This document shows, one piece after another, positions 43,323-50,954 of a stretch of DNA of 64,000 nt. This stretch comes from Geomonas diazotrophica (GTDB taxonomy: Bacteria; Desulfobacterota; Desulfuromonadia; Geobacterales; Geobacteraceae): assembly GCF_018919385.1 (NCBI RefSeq), contig NZ_JAHLMF010000005.1, forward strand, positions 62,001-126,000. The letters run 5' to 3'. Below the pieces are notes generated by a model that saw only the letters and a program-made list of their open reading frames with translations, did no database searches and was not told the DNA's origin. How positions within the stretch are numbered: the first letter of the stretch is position 1; each line of letters starts with the position of its first letter. The position numbers and the translations under genes are program-made.

Positions 43323-44645
43323 ATGCCGATCAAAAACAAGACCCCGCGCCACCTGGCCGAATTCGTCTGCACCGAGCTGCGCAAACGCAAAGCCGCCGCG
43401 CCGGACGAAAAGATCATCATCGAGCTCATGGAGACCATGTACTACTCAAGCCTTCGCACCGAGGAGGCGGAGCCGGTACTGTTCCACATGGTCTTTCTGG
43501 ACCCGAGCCAGCCCGATCCGAAGCCTCCGCGCAACCCCGCCCGGGATCGCTGGAGCTATATCCCCTTTGCCGACCCGATCCCCTTCACCGTCTCCAACGT
43601 GGTCAAGATCGCCAAGTCCACGGACCTGCGCACCTCCTCGTTCGTGATCTGGCCGGACCGACTGGGCCAGCTCTTCATCTGGGGACTGGTGGACCAGCAA
43701 AACCGCTTCCACAAGTTCCTGAACCGGAGCGCGGAGGTCGAGGTCGAGCGTCCCGGTGTCTTCCAGGCCAGCGTCGAGGGGATCGGCATCATCGCGGTCT
43801 ACATGCGCTACGAGAAGGTGGCGGAACTGAGGGTGAACGAGGTTATTCGCCACTCGCTTGACCTCTTCCGAGAGGGGCCGGTGCGCGACCTATTGGCAGC
43901 AGGCATCGACCGATTCCTGGAGGGGGTGCGCAGCCACATCCCGGACGACATCTACCAGGCGCCGGGGGCCGCTGACGAGCTCCATGCCCAGCAGTGGATA
44001 TCGGTACTGTGCCGGATACTGCTCAGGATCCAGAAGATCAAGAACGGCGGCGCCATCCTGATCACGCCGGAGATCACCCCGGACGACCTGAACGTAAAGT
44101 ACGGCATCAACTACGACCGGCTCCCCACCTCGCTGCAGTCCAACGCGGTCACCAAGATCAAGTCGGACTTCCTGGAACAGCACCTGCTCGGGCACGGCGA
44201 ATCCAAACCAAAAGGACTATCCACCGACCAGTTCCAGCAGTTGCGGCGCCTGGAGAAGGAACTGCGGGCCAACAAGAACGAGATCGACGGGGTCATCTGG
44301 TTCATCGCCCTGCTGACCCGGGTGGACGGACTGGTGGTCATGGACCCGAACCTCGTGGTGCGCGGCTACGGCGTCGAAATCAGGAACTGGCAGGAGCCGG
44401 ACCGGGTGTTCATCGCCACCGACCGGATGGGGAGCGAGGCAAAGCTGCGCCCGGTCAACTACAACCACTTCGGTACCCGGCACAGGTCGATGATGCGCTA
44501 TTGCTGCCAGAACCCGGGCACCCTCGGTTTCGTCATCTCCCAGGATGGCGAGGTCCGGGTCATGACCATGCTCGGCGAGCGCCTGGTGATGTGGGAGAAC
44601 ATCAAGCTGAAGTACTACAGCCACGCCTCAAAGAAAAAAAGCTGA
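43323..44645 (+). CDS. DisA_N-related (DACNV-type) putative sensor/diadenylate-cyclase-like protein
   Basis: A 440-residue soluble protein. The C-terminal part resembles the diadenylate cyclase fold: DGL at 335-337 (cyclases have DGA) and GTRHR with R386-H387-R388 matching the RHR motif, followed by a FVISQDGEVRVM strand. The spacing between the motifs is about 50 residues, longer than in DisA, which fits the DACNV sensor class as I recall it. The first 300 residues are of unknown fold. Whether it makes, binds or only resembles cyclic dinucleotide proteins is open. The ATG at 43323 is preferred to GTG at 43311. Confidence 0.7.
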   Translation: MPIKNKTPRHLAEFVCTELRKRKAAAPDEKIIIELMETMYYSSLRTEEAEPVLFHMVFLDPSQPDPKPPRNPARDRWSYIPFADPIPFTVSNVVKIAKSTDLRTSSFVIWPDRLGQLFIWGLVDQQNRFHKFLNRSAEVEVERPGVFQASVEGIGIIAVYMRYEKVAELRVNEVIRHSLDLFREGPVRDLLAAGIDRFLEGVRSHIPDDIYQAPGAADELHAQQWISVLCRILLRIQKIKNGGAILITPEITPDDLNVKYGINYDRLPTSLQSNAVTKIKSDFLEQHLLGHGESKPKGLSTDQFQQLRRLEKELRANKNEIDGVIWFIALLTRVDGLVVMDPNLVVRGYGVEIRNWQEPDRVFIATDRMGSEAKLRPVNYNHFGTRHRSMMRYCCQNPGTLGFVISQDGEVRVMTMLGERLVMWENIKLKYYSHASKKKS

Positions 44646-44664
44646 AAAGGAACGCGAGGTATCT

Positions 44665-46329
44665 ATGAAAATCATGAGTCTTCCCCTTTCGCTTTTGCTG
44701 CTCCTTGGCTCTTCGCTCGCCCTCGCGGCGCAGACCACCACCCAGACCGCTTCCTCCCGGATCACGGCGGTGACCGTCTTTTCAGACAGCGCCCAGGTGA
44801 CACGCCAGGCGAGCGTGGCGCTCAAGACGGGAACCAACCTGGTGACCCTGGAAAACATGCCGCAGCTCATGGCCGAGGAATCGCTCCGGGCCGAGGGGAA
44901 AGGGACCGGGCGCGCCCGCATTGCAGGGCTCACCGTCAAGAATGTCTTCCTCGATCGCAGCAAGGACCCGCGGGTACGCGAACTCGAGGACGAGATCGCC
45001 CGGCTGAACCGGAAGGTGGAAGCGATAGAGGCGCGGCGCAAAGCCCTGGCCGCCCAGCGCGCCTTCGTCGACTCCATCCGCGTCGGCTGGGGGGAACGGA
45101 TCTCCAAGGAACTAAGCCTCGGCAAACCCACGGCCGCCGAGCTCTCCGAGGCGGTGCGCTTCGTGGGCGACAACACGGGCAAGATCGAGGATGAACTCTA
45201 CGACGCCGATGCCGCCAAGAAACCGCTTTTGGAGCAGATCGCGGCACTCAGGAAGGAACTGGAACAATACCGGGCCGAGCCCATGAAAGAGGTGCGCTCG
45301 GTTCAGGTGGCCATCGAGGCGGAGCGCGACATGAAGTTCGATCTCGACCTCAGCTACCTCGTCGCCCAGGCCAGCTGGGCGCCCGCCTACGACGTCAGGC
45401 TCGCGCCGGACGGAAAGGATGCCCAGCTCACCTACCGGGCCCAGGTCTGGCAGAAGACCGGCGAGAGCTGGCCGCAGGTGAAGCTCACCCTCTCCACAGC
45501 GAACCCGGCTTCCGGGGGAGGCGCCCCCGAGCTCACCCCCTGGCGCATCTCCTTCTACGAGCCTCCGCGTCCCATTCCCTACCTGAGCCGGAGCAAGATG
45601 GAGATCGGCGCCGCTGCCCCCGCCCCGGCGCCGCTCCAGGAACGGGCCTACGGCGCCGCCCCCGCCGAGGACCGGATGGAACCGGCAGGGATCGTACCGG
45701 CGGAAGTGGCCCAGGGACAGACCTCGGTCCAGTTCCAGGTTGCGCAGCCGGTGGACGTGCCCGCGGACGGCACCCGTTCGGTAAGCGTGATCGCCGCGGA
45801 GAGCGTTCCCGTGGTCGCTGAGTATGTGTCGGTGCCCAAACTCTCCCCCCGGGTCTACCTGAAGTCCACGGTGACCAACCGCACCCCCTTCCCGCTGCTG
45901 GCGGGAGAAGCCAGCATCTTCAACGACGCGACCTTCGTCGGCAAAAGCCATTTGAAGACGGTCGCTTCCGGCGAAGAGTTCGACCTCTACTTCGGAAGCG
46001 ACGACCAGGTAAAGGTGAAGCGCGAAGTGGCTCGGGTAAAGAAGAAAGGAGGCCTCATCGGGGGCAGCAGCGTCACCTACCACGTGACCATGGAGCTGGA
46101 GAACTACAAGCAGCGCGCCGTGACCGTGTCGCTCAAGGACCAGCAGCCGCTGCCGGGTAACGCCGAGATCAAAGCAGGCGTCGAGGATCCCTCGCCCAAG
46201 CCGTCCGAGTATAAGGAAGACGGGACGCTGGTGTGGAGGGTCGAACTCGCGCCGGCAGAGAAGAAGAAGGTTTCCTACGACCTGGTTATCGAATATCCCA
46301 AGGGAAGGGAGCTGGTGGGGCTCGAGTAG
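44665..46329 (+). CDS. MuiA-family DUF4140/DUF4139 exported protein
   Basis: A 554-residue protein with a Sec signal peptide (SLPLSLLLLLGSSLALAA). The N-terminal domain starts ITAVTVFSDSAQVTRQA, typical of DUF4140. A coiled coil (about 95-130 and 175-205) follows. The C-terminal DUF4139 beta-rich domain includes LSYLVAQASWAPAYDVRL and ends with WRVELAPAEKKKVSYDLVIEYP. The family is linked by name to mucoidy inhibition, but its biochemical role is undefined. It lies 19 bases after the DACNV-type gene. Confidence 0.9.
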   Translation: MKIMSLPLSLLLLLGSSLALAAQTTTQTASSRITAVTVFSDSAQVTRQASVALKTGTNLVTLENMPQLMAEESLRAEGKGTGRARIAGLTVKNVFLDRSKDPRVRELEDEIARLNRKVEAIEARRKALAAQRAFVDSIRVGWGERISKELSLGKPTAAELSEAVRFVGDNTGKIEDELYDADAAKKPLLEQIAALRKELEQYRAEPMKEVRSVQVAIEAERDMKFDLDLSYLVAQASWAPAYDVRLAPDGKDAQLTYRAQVWQKTGESWPQVKLTLSTANPASGGGAPELTPWRISFYEPPRPIPYLSRSKMEIGAAAPAPAPLQERAYGAAPAEDRMEPAGIVPAEVAQGQTSVQFQVAQPVDVPADGTRSVSVIAAESVPVVAEYVSVPKLSPRVYLKSTVTNRTPFPLLAGEASIFNDATFVGKSHLKTVASGEEFDLYFGSDDQVKVKREVARVKKKGGLIGGSSVTYHVTMELENYKQRAVTVSLKDQQPLPGNAEIKAGVEDPSPKPSEYKEDGTLVWRVELAPAEKKKVSYDLVIEYPKGRELVGLE

Positions 46330-46377
46330 CGCCCCTCCCCGCCCTGACGACCTCAACCGTTTTTGCAAAGGAACTGC

Positions 46378-49300
46378 ATGAAATCGTTATGCCTTGCCGT
46401 CGTTGCGCTGCTATGCCTCGCATCCGTCTCACATGCCGCAAAAATCGACACCTCGTTCCGGTTTTCCACCGTTGAAACCGAGCACTTCGCCATCCACTAC
46501 CACCAGGGACTGGAAGGGGTGGCCCAAAAAGCCGCCGGGATGGCCGAAGATATCTACGCCAGGCTGACCCGGGAATTCCAGTGGCACCCTGCGGAAAAGA
46601 CCCAGGTGGTGCTCATCGACGACAGCGACTTCACCAACGGCCTGGCCATCACCATCCCCTACAACACGATCTACCTCCAGGTGGTTCCTCCCGCCCTCTC
46701 CTCGACGCTCGGTGAGTACGACGACTGGCTCAAGGTGCTGTTCACACACGAGTACGCCCACATCGTTTCCGCCGATCCGGCACGCGGCTACTCCAAGGTG
46801 ACCCGCGCCATCTTCGGCAAGCCCCTCCCCTGGATGGACCCGCTCTCCGCCGTGCTCTTCCTGGCCACGGCACCCCCCAACACCTTCCTGCCGCGCTGGT
46901 GGCACGAAGGTATGGCGACCTGGGCGGAGACCAAGTACACCGGCCAGGGACGTGGCAAGGGGAGTTATTACGACATGATCTTCAGGACCGCCGTCGCGGA
47001 GGACAACCTCCCCACGGTGGACCAGATCAACGGCGACATGCCCAACTGGCCGTCGGGGCACCTCCCCTACATTTACGGCTACCGCCTGCAGCGCTACATC
47101 GCGGAAACCTACGGCAACGACGTCACCGGGAAGCTGGCGCTGGCCCACGCCGGGCGCGTCCCCTACACCATCAGCACGCCGGCCAAGACAAACTTCGAGG
47201 GTAAGACCTACCGCGAGGTGTACCAGGACATGATAGCGTCGCTCAAGGATGAGCAGTCCCGGCGCATCGCCCTCTTGTCAAGGGAGTCCTTCACGCCGCT
47301 GACCACCGTCTACGACGACGGGGAAAACCTGGTGGCCCCGCGCTTCTCGCCGGACGGTAGCCGCATCGCCTTCACCAGGCGCGACCCGCACGACCATACC
47401 TCCGTCATCGTCACCGATGCCGCCGGGCAGAAAGTGGCCGGCTTCAGGCGCCAGTTGTCCGACGGCAGCCTGAGCTGGTCCCCCGACGGAAAGAAGATCT
47501 ATTTCACCCAGGCGGAGGTGAACCGGGGCTTCAACATCTACCAGGATCTCTACGTCTACGACCTGGAGAGAGGAGTGAGTACCCGTCTCACCGAAGGGGA
47601 GCGCCTGGGCGATGTGCAGGTTTCACCGGACGGGAAACTATTTGCCGGGGTGGCCAGCAGCCGCGGCAGCCAGAACCTGGTCGTGATGGCAGCCGATCCC
47701 TCCCAGGGAAAGCTCGTCCCCGCCGCGGTCACCACCTTCTCCGAAGAGAGGGTCTCCGCCCCGCGCTTCTCCCCTGATGGGCGCAGCATCTGTTACGTCC
47801 TCACCGACAACGCCGGGACCAGCAGCCTCAGGATCTACGACGTGACCGGCAAGAGCGACCGCCCCCTGTTCAGTGCCGGCAACACCATCGCCTACCCCGC
47901 CTGGTCTCCCGACGCTTCGGTCATCTACTACGTGTCCGACGAGACCGGGGTGTTCAACGTCTTCGCCTACGACCTGCGCGAAGGGAAGAGCTACCAGGTA
48001 AGCCACCTTCTTTCCGGCGCGCTGCAGCCCGAGCCCTCACCTGACGGGAGTCGTCTGCTGCTTGCCAGGTACAGCTCACGCGGCTTCAAGATTGCGCAGA
48101 TGCGCATCGACCGCACCCAGTGGCGCGAGCAGCGCGGGCCCACCCTCCCCCTGACCCGCGCCCTCCCGGCAGCAACCCCGCAGGCGCCAGCATCTTCCGC
48201 AGCCGCCGCGTCTTCGGCCACTGCCTCCCCGGCCTCCCCGGCATCCACAGCTTCGCCGGCTGCCGCTCCCGTGGCTCCCGTGGCTCCCGTGGCTCCCGTG
48301 GCTCCCGTGGCTCCCGTGGCTCCCGTGGCTCCCGTGGTTTCCCAGGCCTCCCAGGCCTCCCAGGCCTCCCAGGCTTCCCAGGCTTCCCAGGCTTCCCATG
48401 CTTCCCAGGCTTCCCAGGTCTTACCGGCTTCCGCCGCCCCGAGCGACTACAATGCGCTCAAGACCCTGCTACCGCGCTTCTGGCTCCCCCGCCTCTACGC
48501 CGACGGCCCGAACGGCACGGTAATCGGCGCCTTCACCGCTGGCGCCGACGTACTCGGCTACCACACCTATGCCTTGAGCGCCGCCTACAGCGGGGAGCGC
48601 AAGAGAGGCTACTACACCCTGCTCTACAGCAACGACTCGTTCTACCCGACCCTGACCTTGCGGGCCCATGCCGAGCCGTTTTTATATGCGGACCTGTACC
48701 AGAACGGCAACGACTACTGGGAGCTCAACCGCGGCCTCTCCGTGGAGGCGTCCGTCCCCATCAACCGGCTCGAATCGCACTACCGCCTGCTCGCCGGCTA
48801 TGAGATCGTCGACCAGGAGGCGCTCACCCCCCTGCAGCCCAACGGCACCCTCTACGGCGTTCCCGTGTTCCAGGGGCGCCGGGACAACCTCTATGCCGGC
48901 ATCGACTTCGACAACGTGCTCAAGTACCCCTACTCGGTCAGTTCCGAAGAAGGAAGGCGGATCTCGCTCCTGTACCGCTACTACTCGCGCGACCTGGGAA
49001 GCGACATCAACCTCTCCGAGTACAGCGCCACCTACCAGGAGTACCTGCGGCTCCCGATCAAGTCGCCCCGGCACCAGGTCGTCTACCTGCGCCTCGCCGG
49101 CGCCCTCGCCGACGGCGACCTGCAGTACGGCCAGCAGGCCTTCCAGTTGGGCGGCCCCCCTTCCGACCTGAACAAGTTCCCCCTGCGCGGCTACCCCGTG
49201 CGCTCCATGGCGGGGAAATACGTCGCCACCGGCACCGTGGAGTACCGGGCCCCCATCATGTATCCGCTGCACGGCATCGGCACCGTACCCGCCTTCGCGG

Positions 49301-49518
49301 AGAAACTCCACTGCGCTCTCTTCGCCGACGCGGGCCAGGTCTGGGACGACCACAGATCATTCCACGCCGACGAGACCAGGGTGGGCGCCGGGGTGGAACT
49401 GCGCGCCGACCTTACCCTGGGATACTGGGCCAAGGTGACGCCGGCGCTCGGATTCGCCCACGGCTTCAACAAAGGCGGAGAAGATCAGATATACTTCACG
49501 CTGTACCTCGGCCTCTAG
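46378..49518 (+). CDS. Metalloprotease / WD40-like propeller / beta-barrel surface protein
   Basis: A 1046-residue exported protein. The ATG at 46378 has AAGGA upstream, and a signal peptide ends near residue 22 (SVSHA). The N-terminal domain is gluzincin-like, with H124-E-Y-A-H128 and a later WWHEGMATW whose E177 can be the third zinc ligand. A PD40/TolB-type propeller follows (about 310-590, repeated FSPDG and WSPD motifs). Then comes a low-complexity linker of APV and QAS repeats (629-680) and a C-terminal domain rich in alternating aromatic strands, like a D15/BamA-type outer-membrane barrel. Placement in the outer membrane is an inference. Confidence 0.85.
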   Translation: MKSLCLAVVALLCLASVSHAAKIDTSFRFSTVETEHFAIHYHQGLEGVAQKAAGMAEDIYARLTREFQWHPAEKTQVVLIDDSDFTNGLAITIPYNTIYLQVVPPALSSTLGEYDDWLKVLFTHEYAHIVSADPARGYSKVTRAIFGKPLPWMDPLSAVLFLATAPPNTFLPRWWHEGMATWAETKYTGQGRGKGSYYDMIFRTAVAEDNLPTVDQINGDMPNWPSGHLPYIYGYRLQRYIAETYGNDVTGKLALAHAGRVPYTISTPAKTNFEGKTYREVYQDMIASLKDEQSRRIALLSRESFTPLTTVYDDGENLVAPRFSPDGSRIAFTRRDPHDHTSVIVTDAAGQKVAGFRRQLSDGSLSWSPDGKKIYFTQAEVNRGFNIYQDLYVYDLERGVSTRLTEGERLGDVQVSPDGKLFAGVASSRGSQNLVVMAADPSQGKLVPAAVTTFSEERVSAPRFSPDGRSICYVLTDNAGTSSLRIYDVTGKSDRPLFSAGNTIAYPAWSPDASVIYYVSDETGVFNVFAYDLREGKSYQVSHLLSGALQPEPSPDGSRLLLARYSSRGFKIAQMRIDRTQWREQRGPTLPLTRALPAATPQAPASSAAAASSATASPASPASTASPAAAPVAPVAPVAPVAPVAPVAPVAPVVSQASQASQASQASQASQASHASQASQVLPASAAPSDYNALKTLLPRFWLPRLYADGPNGTVIGAFTAGADVLGYHTYALSAAYSGERKRGYYTLLYSNDSFYPTLTLRAHAEPFLYADLYQNGNDYWELNRGLSVEASVPINRLESHYRLLAGYEIVDQEALTPLQPNGTLYGVPVFQGRRDNLYAGIDFDNVLKYPYSVSSEEGRRISLLYRYYSRDLGSDINLSEYSATYQEYLRLPIKSPRHQVVYLRLAGALADGDLQYGQQAFQLGGPPSDLNKFPLRGYPVRSMAGKYVATGTVEYRAPIMYPLHGIGTVPAFAEKLHCALFADAGQVWDDHRSFHADETRVGAGVELRADLTLGYWAKVTPALGFAHGFNKGGEDQIYFTLYLGL
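48265..48336 (+). repeat. 9-bp tandem repeat, 8 copies (APV linker)
   Basis: GCTCCCGTG is repeated eight times without any mismatch. It is in frame and encodes (Ala-Pro-Val)8 in the linker between the propeller and the barrel. Perfect identity points to recent copy-number change. Confidence 0.95.
48343..48414 (+). repeat. 9-bp tandem repeat, 8 copies (QAS linker)
   Basis: CAGGC(C/T)TCC is repeated eight times; one copy has CAT for CAG. It encodes (Gln/His-Ala-Ser)8 and begins two codons after the APV tract. Confidence 0.95.
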
Positions 49519-49576
49519 AGGGGCTTCGCCCGTCGAGTCCGGGGACGCCATAGCGCCAATACGGGAGGACAGGCTT

Positions 49577-50179
49577 ATGAGGATCATAGTGGTGGGAGCG
49601 ACGGGGACCATCGGCAAGGCGGTGGCGAAGCTTCTGGCGACCGAGCATGAGGTGATCAAGGTCGCATCCAAAAGCGGCGATCATCTGGTCGACATGTCCA
49701 GGAAGGATTCCATAGAGAACATGTTTCAGGAGGTGGGACCGTTCGACGCCCTGGCTTGCGCGGCCGGGGTGGCCCGCTTCGGTCCCCTGCCGGAACTATC
49801 CGACGAAGACTTCCAGACCGGCCTCTCGGGAAAACTGATGGGGCAGGTGAACCTGGTTCGCATCGGGATGAATTACATCAACGACAACGGCTCCTTCACC
49901 CTAACCAGCGGGGTATTGAGCCACCAGCCCATGCCCGGGAGCGCCTCGATCAGCATGGTCAACGCGGGATTGGAAGGTTTCGTGCGGGCCGCGGCGCTCG
50001 AGCTGCCGCGCGGCATCAGGATCAACGTGGTGAGCCCCCCGTGGGTGAAGGAGACCCTGGAGGCGCTGGGGATGGACAGCTCCGGGGGAATGCCTGCGCA
50101 GCAGGTGGCCCAGGCCTACTGGGCCAGCATTCACGGGACCCGCAGCGGCCTCGTCATCAACGCCAGGGACTTCATGTAA
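49577..50179 (+). CDS. Short-chain dehydrogenase/reductase-fold protein lacking the usual catalytic pair
   Basis: A 200-residue Rossmann protein. The nucleotide-binding loop is VVGATGTIGKAVA, and the NAG-like position reads ACAAGVARFG. Where active SDRs have YXXXK the sequence is ISMVN followed by AGLEGF, so both Tyr and Lys are missing. Short SDRs with this pattern exist as a subgroup, which may be non-oxidoreductase or use other residues. It is the last gene of the operon, 58 bases after the protease/barrel gene and just before a strong terminator. Confidence 0.85.
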   Translation: MRIIVVGATGTIGKAVAKLLATEHEVIKVASKSGDHLVDMSRKDSIENMFQEVGPFDALACAAGVARFGPLPELSDEDFQTGLSGKLMGQVNLVRIGMNYINDNGSFTLTSGVLSHQPMPGSASISMVNAGLEGFVRAAALELPRGIRINVVSPPWVKETLEALGMDSSGGMPAQQVAQAYWASIHGTRSGLVINARDFM

Positions 50180-50210
50180 CTGGGCGTACGCAAGAGGGGT
50201 AACAACAAAG

Positions 50211-50244
50211 ACGGCCGGTCCTGAAAAGGATGCGGCCGTTTTTC
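50211..50244 (+). terminator. Rho-independent terminator ending the envelope operon
   Basis: ACGGCCG and CGGCCGT form the outer stem, with an inner TCCT/AGGA pair around GAAA. TTTTT follows at once. It lies 32 bases after the SDR stop. Confidence 0.9.
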
Positions 50245-50265
50245 ATTCGCCTGTCCCGGGCCTGC

Positions 50266-50790
50266 CTACGAGGCCGGCTTCTCTTCCGGTTTGGGTTTGT
50301 TCTTATCGTGCAGGTAGCGATGAAGATCCTCCAGGGAGGCCGCCTTCCCCAATGCTGAGAGCATCTCCTGCTGGTCGATGATGTTCAACTTCTTCACCAG
50401 CGCCGCCTCGATACTCCCTCCGACGTGCACCGTGTTGTCCACCGCCTGCGGTGGCTTCTCTCCCCGGTCGCCCACCACGTAGAAAAACTTCAGGTAGGGG
50501 TTGAAACGCATCGCCTCAGGGAGCACCGCGCGCAGCATCTCCAGCGGCACGTTCTTACCGATCCAGACGGCGCAGTTGTTCTGCGGGTCGGTCACCCACA
50601 TGTTCTTGGCAGGGACCACCGTGGTGTACCCCTTCCCTTTCAGTAGCGCGGCCAAATCTGCGCCTTTCCCCACGTCGGCGACCTCGACCGTGAAACTGTC
50701 GTTCACTGCGGCCCATACCGCAGCCGGAGCGACCCCCCCCATGCTTAAAAGAATGAGGACTAGAAACAGACGGGTGGCGAAATGGAACAC
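50266..50790 (-). CDS. Exported protein of unknown function
   Basis: A 174-residue protein with a signal peptide (FATRLFLVLILLSMGGVAPAAVWA). The mature part has a SPOR-like flavour (FTVEVADVGKGADLAALLKGKGYTTVV) but I cannot confirm that fold. It ends with a lysine- and proline-rich tail. It lies on the same strand as the decaheme cytochrome, 164 bases downstream of its stop, so a shared transcript is possible. Likely periplasmic. Confidence 0.78.
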   Translation of the reverse strand: MFHFATRLFLVLILLSMGGVAPAAVWAAVNDSFTVEVADVGKGADLAALLKGKGYTTVVPAKNMWVTDPQNNCAVWIGKNVPLEMLRAVLPEAMRFNPYLKFFYVVGDRGEKPPQAVDNTVHVGGSIEAALVKKLNIIDQQEMLSALGKAASLEDLHRYLHDKNKPKPEEKPAS

Positions 50791-50954
50791 GGATTACCTC
50801 CTATGCAAAAGTCGAAATAACAGGGACGGTACCTGCCTCAAGTGCTCCCGCCGGTTCGGCGGTGCAGGGCTCAGCCCGCTCTCTCCCCCGGACGGTTACT
50901 GAGTGACAGGGGCGACTCGAAGGTCGCCCCTGTCGAAAGGTGCTGCAGGTCCCG

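Noticed and set aside
48265-48414. CRISPR-like or intergenic satellite interpretation of the short repeats
   Set aside because: Units are 9 bp, contiguous, in frame inside a gene and have no spacers.
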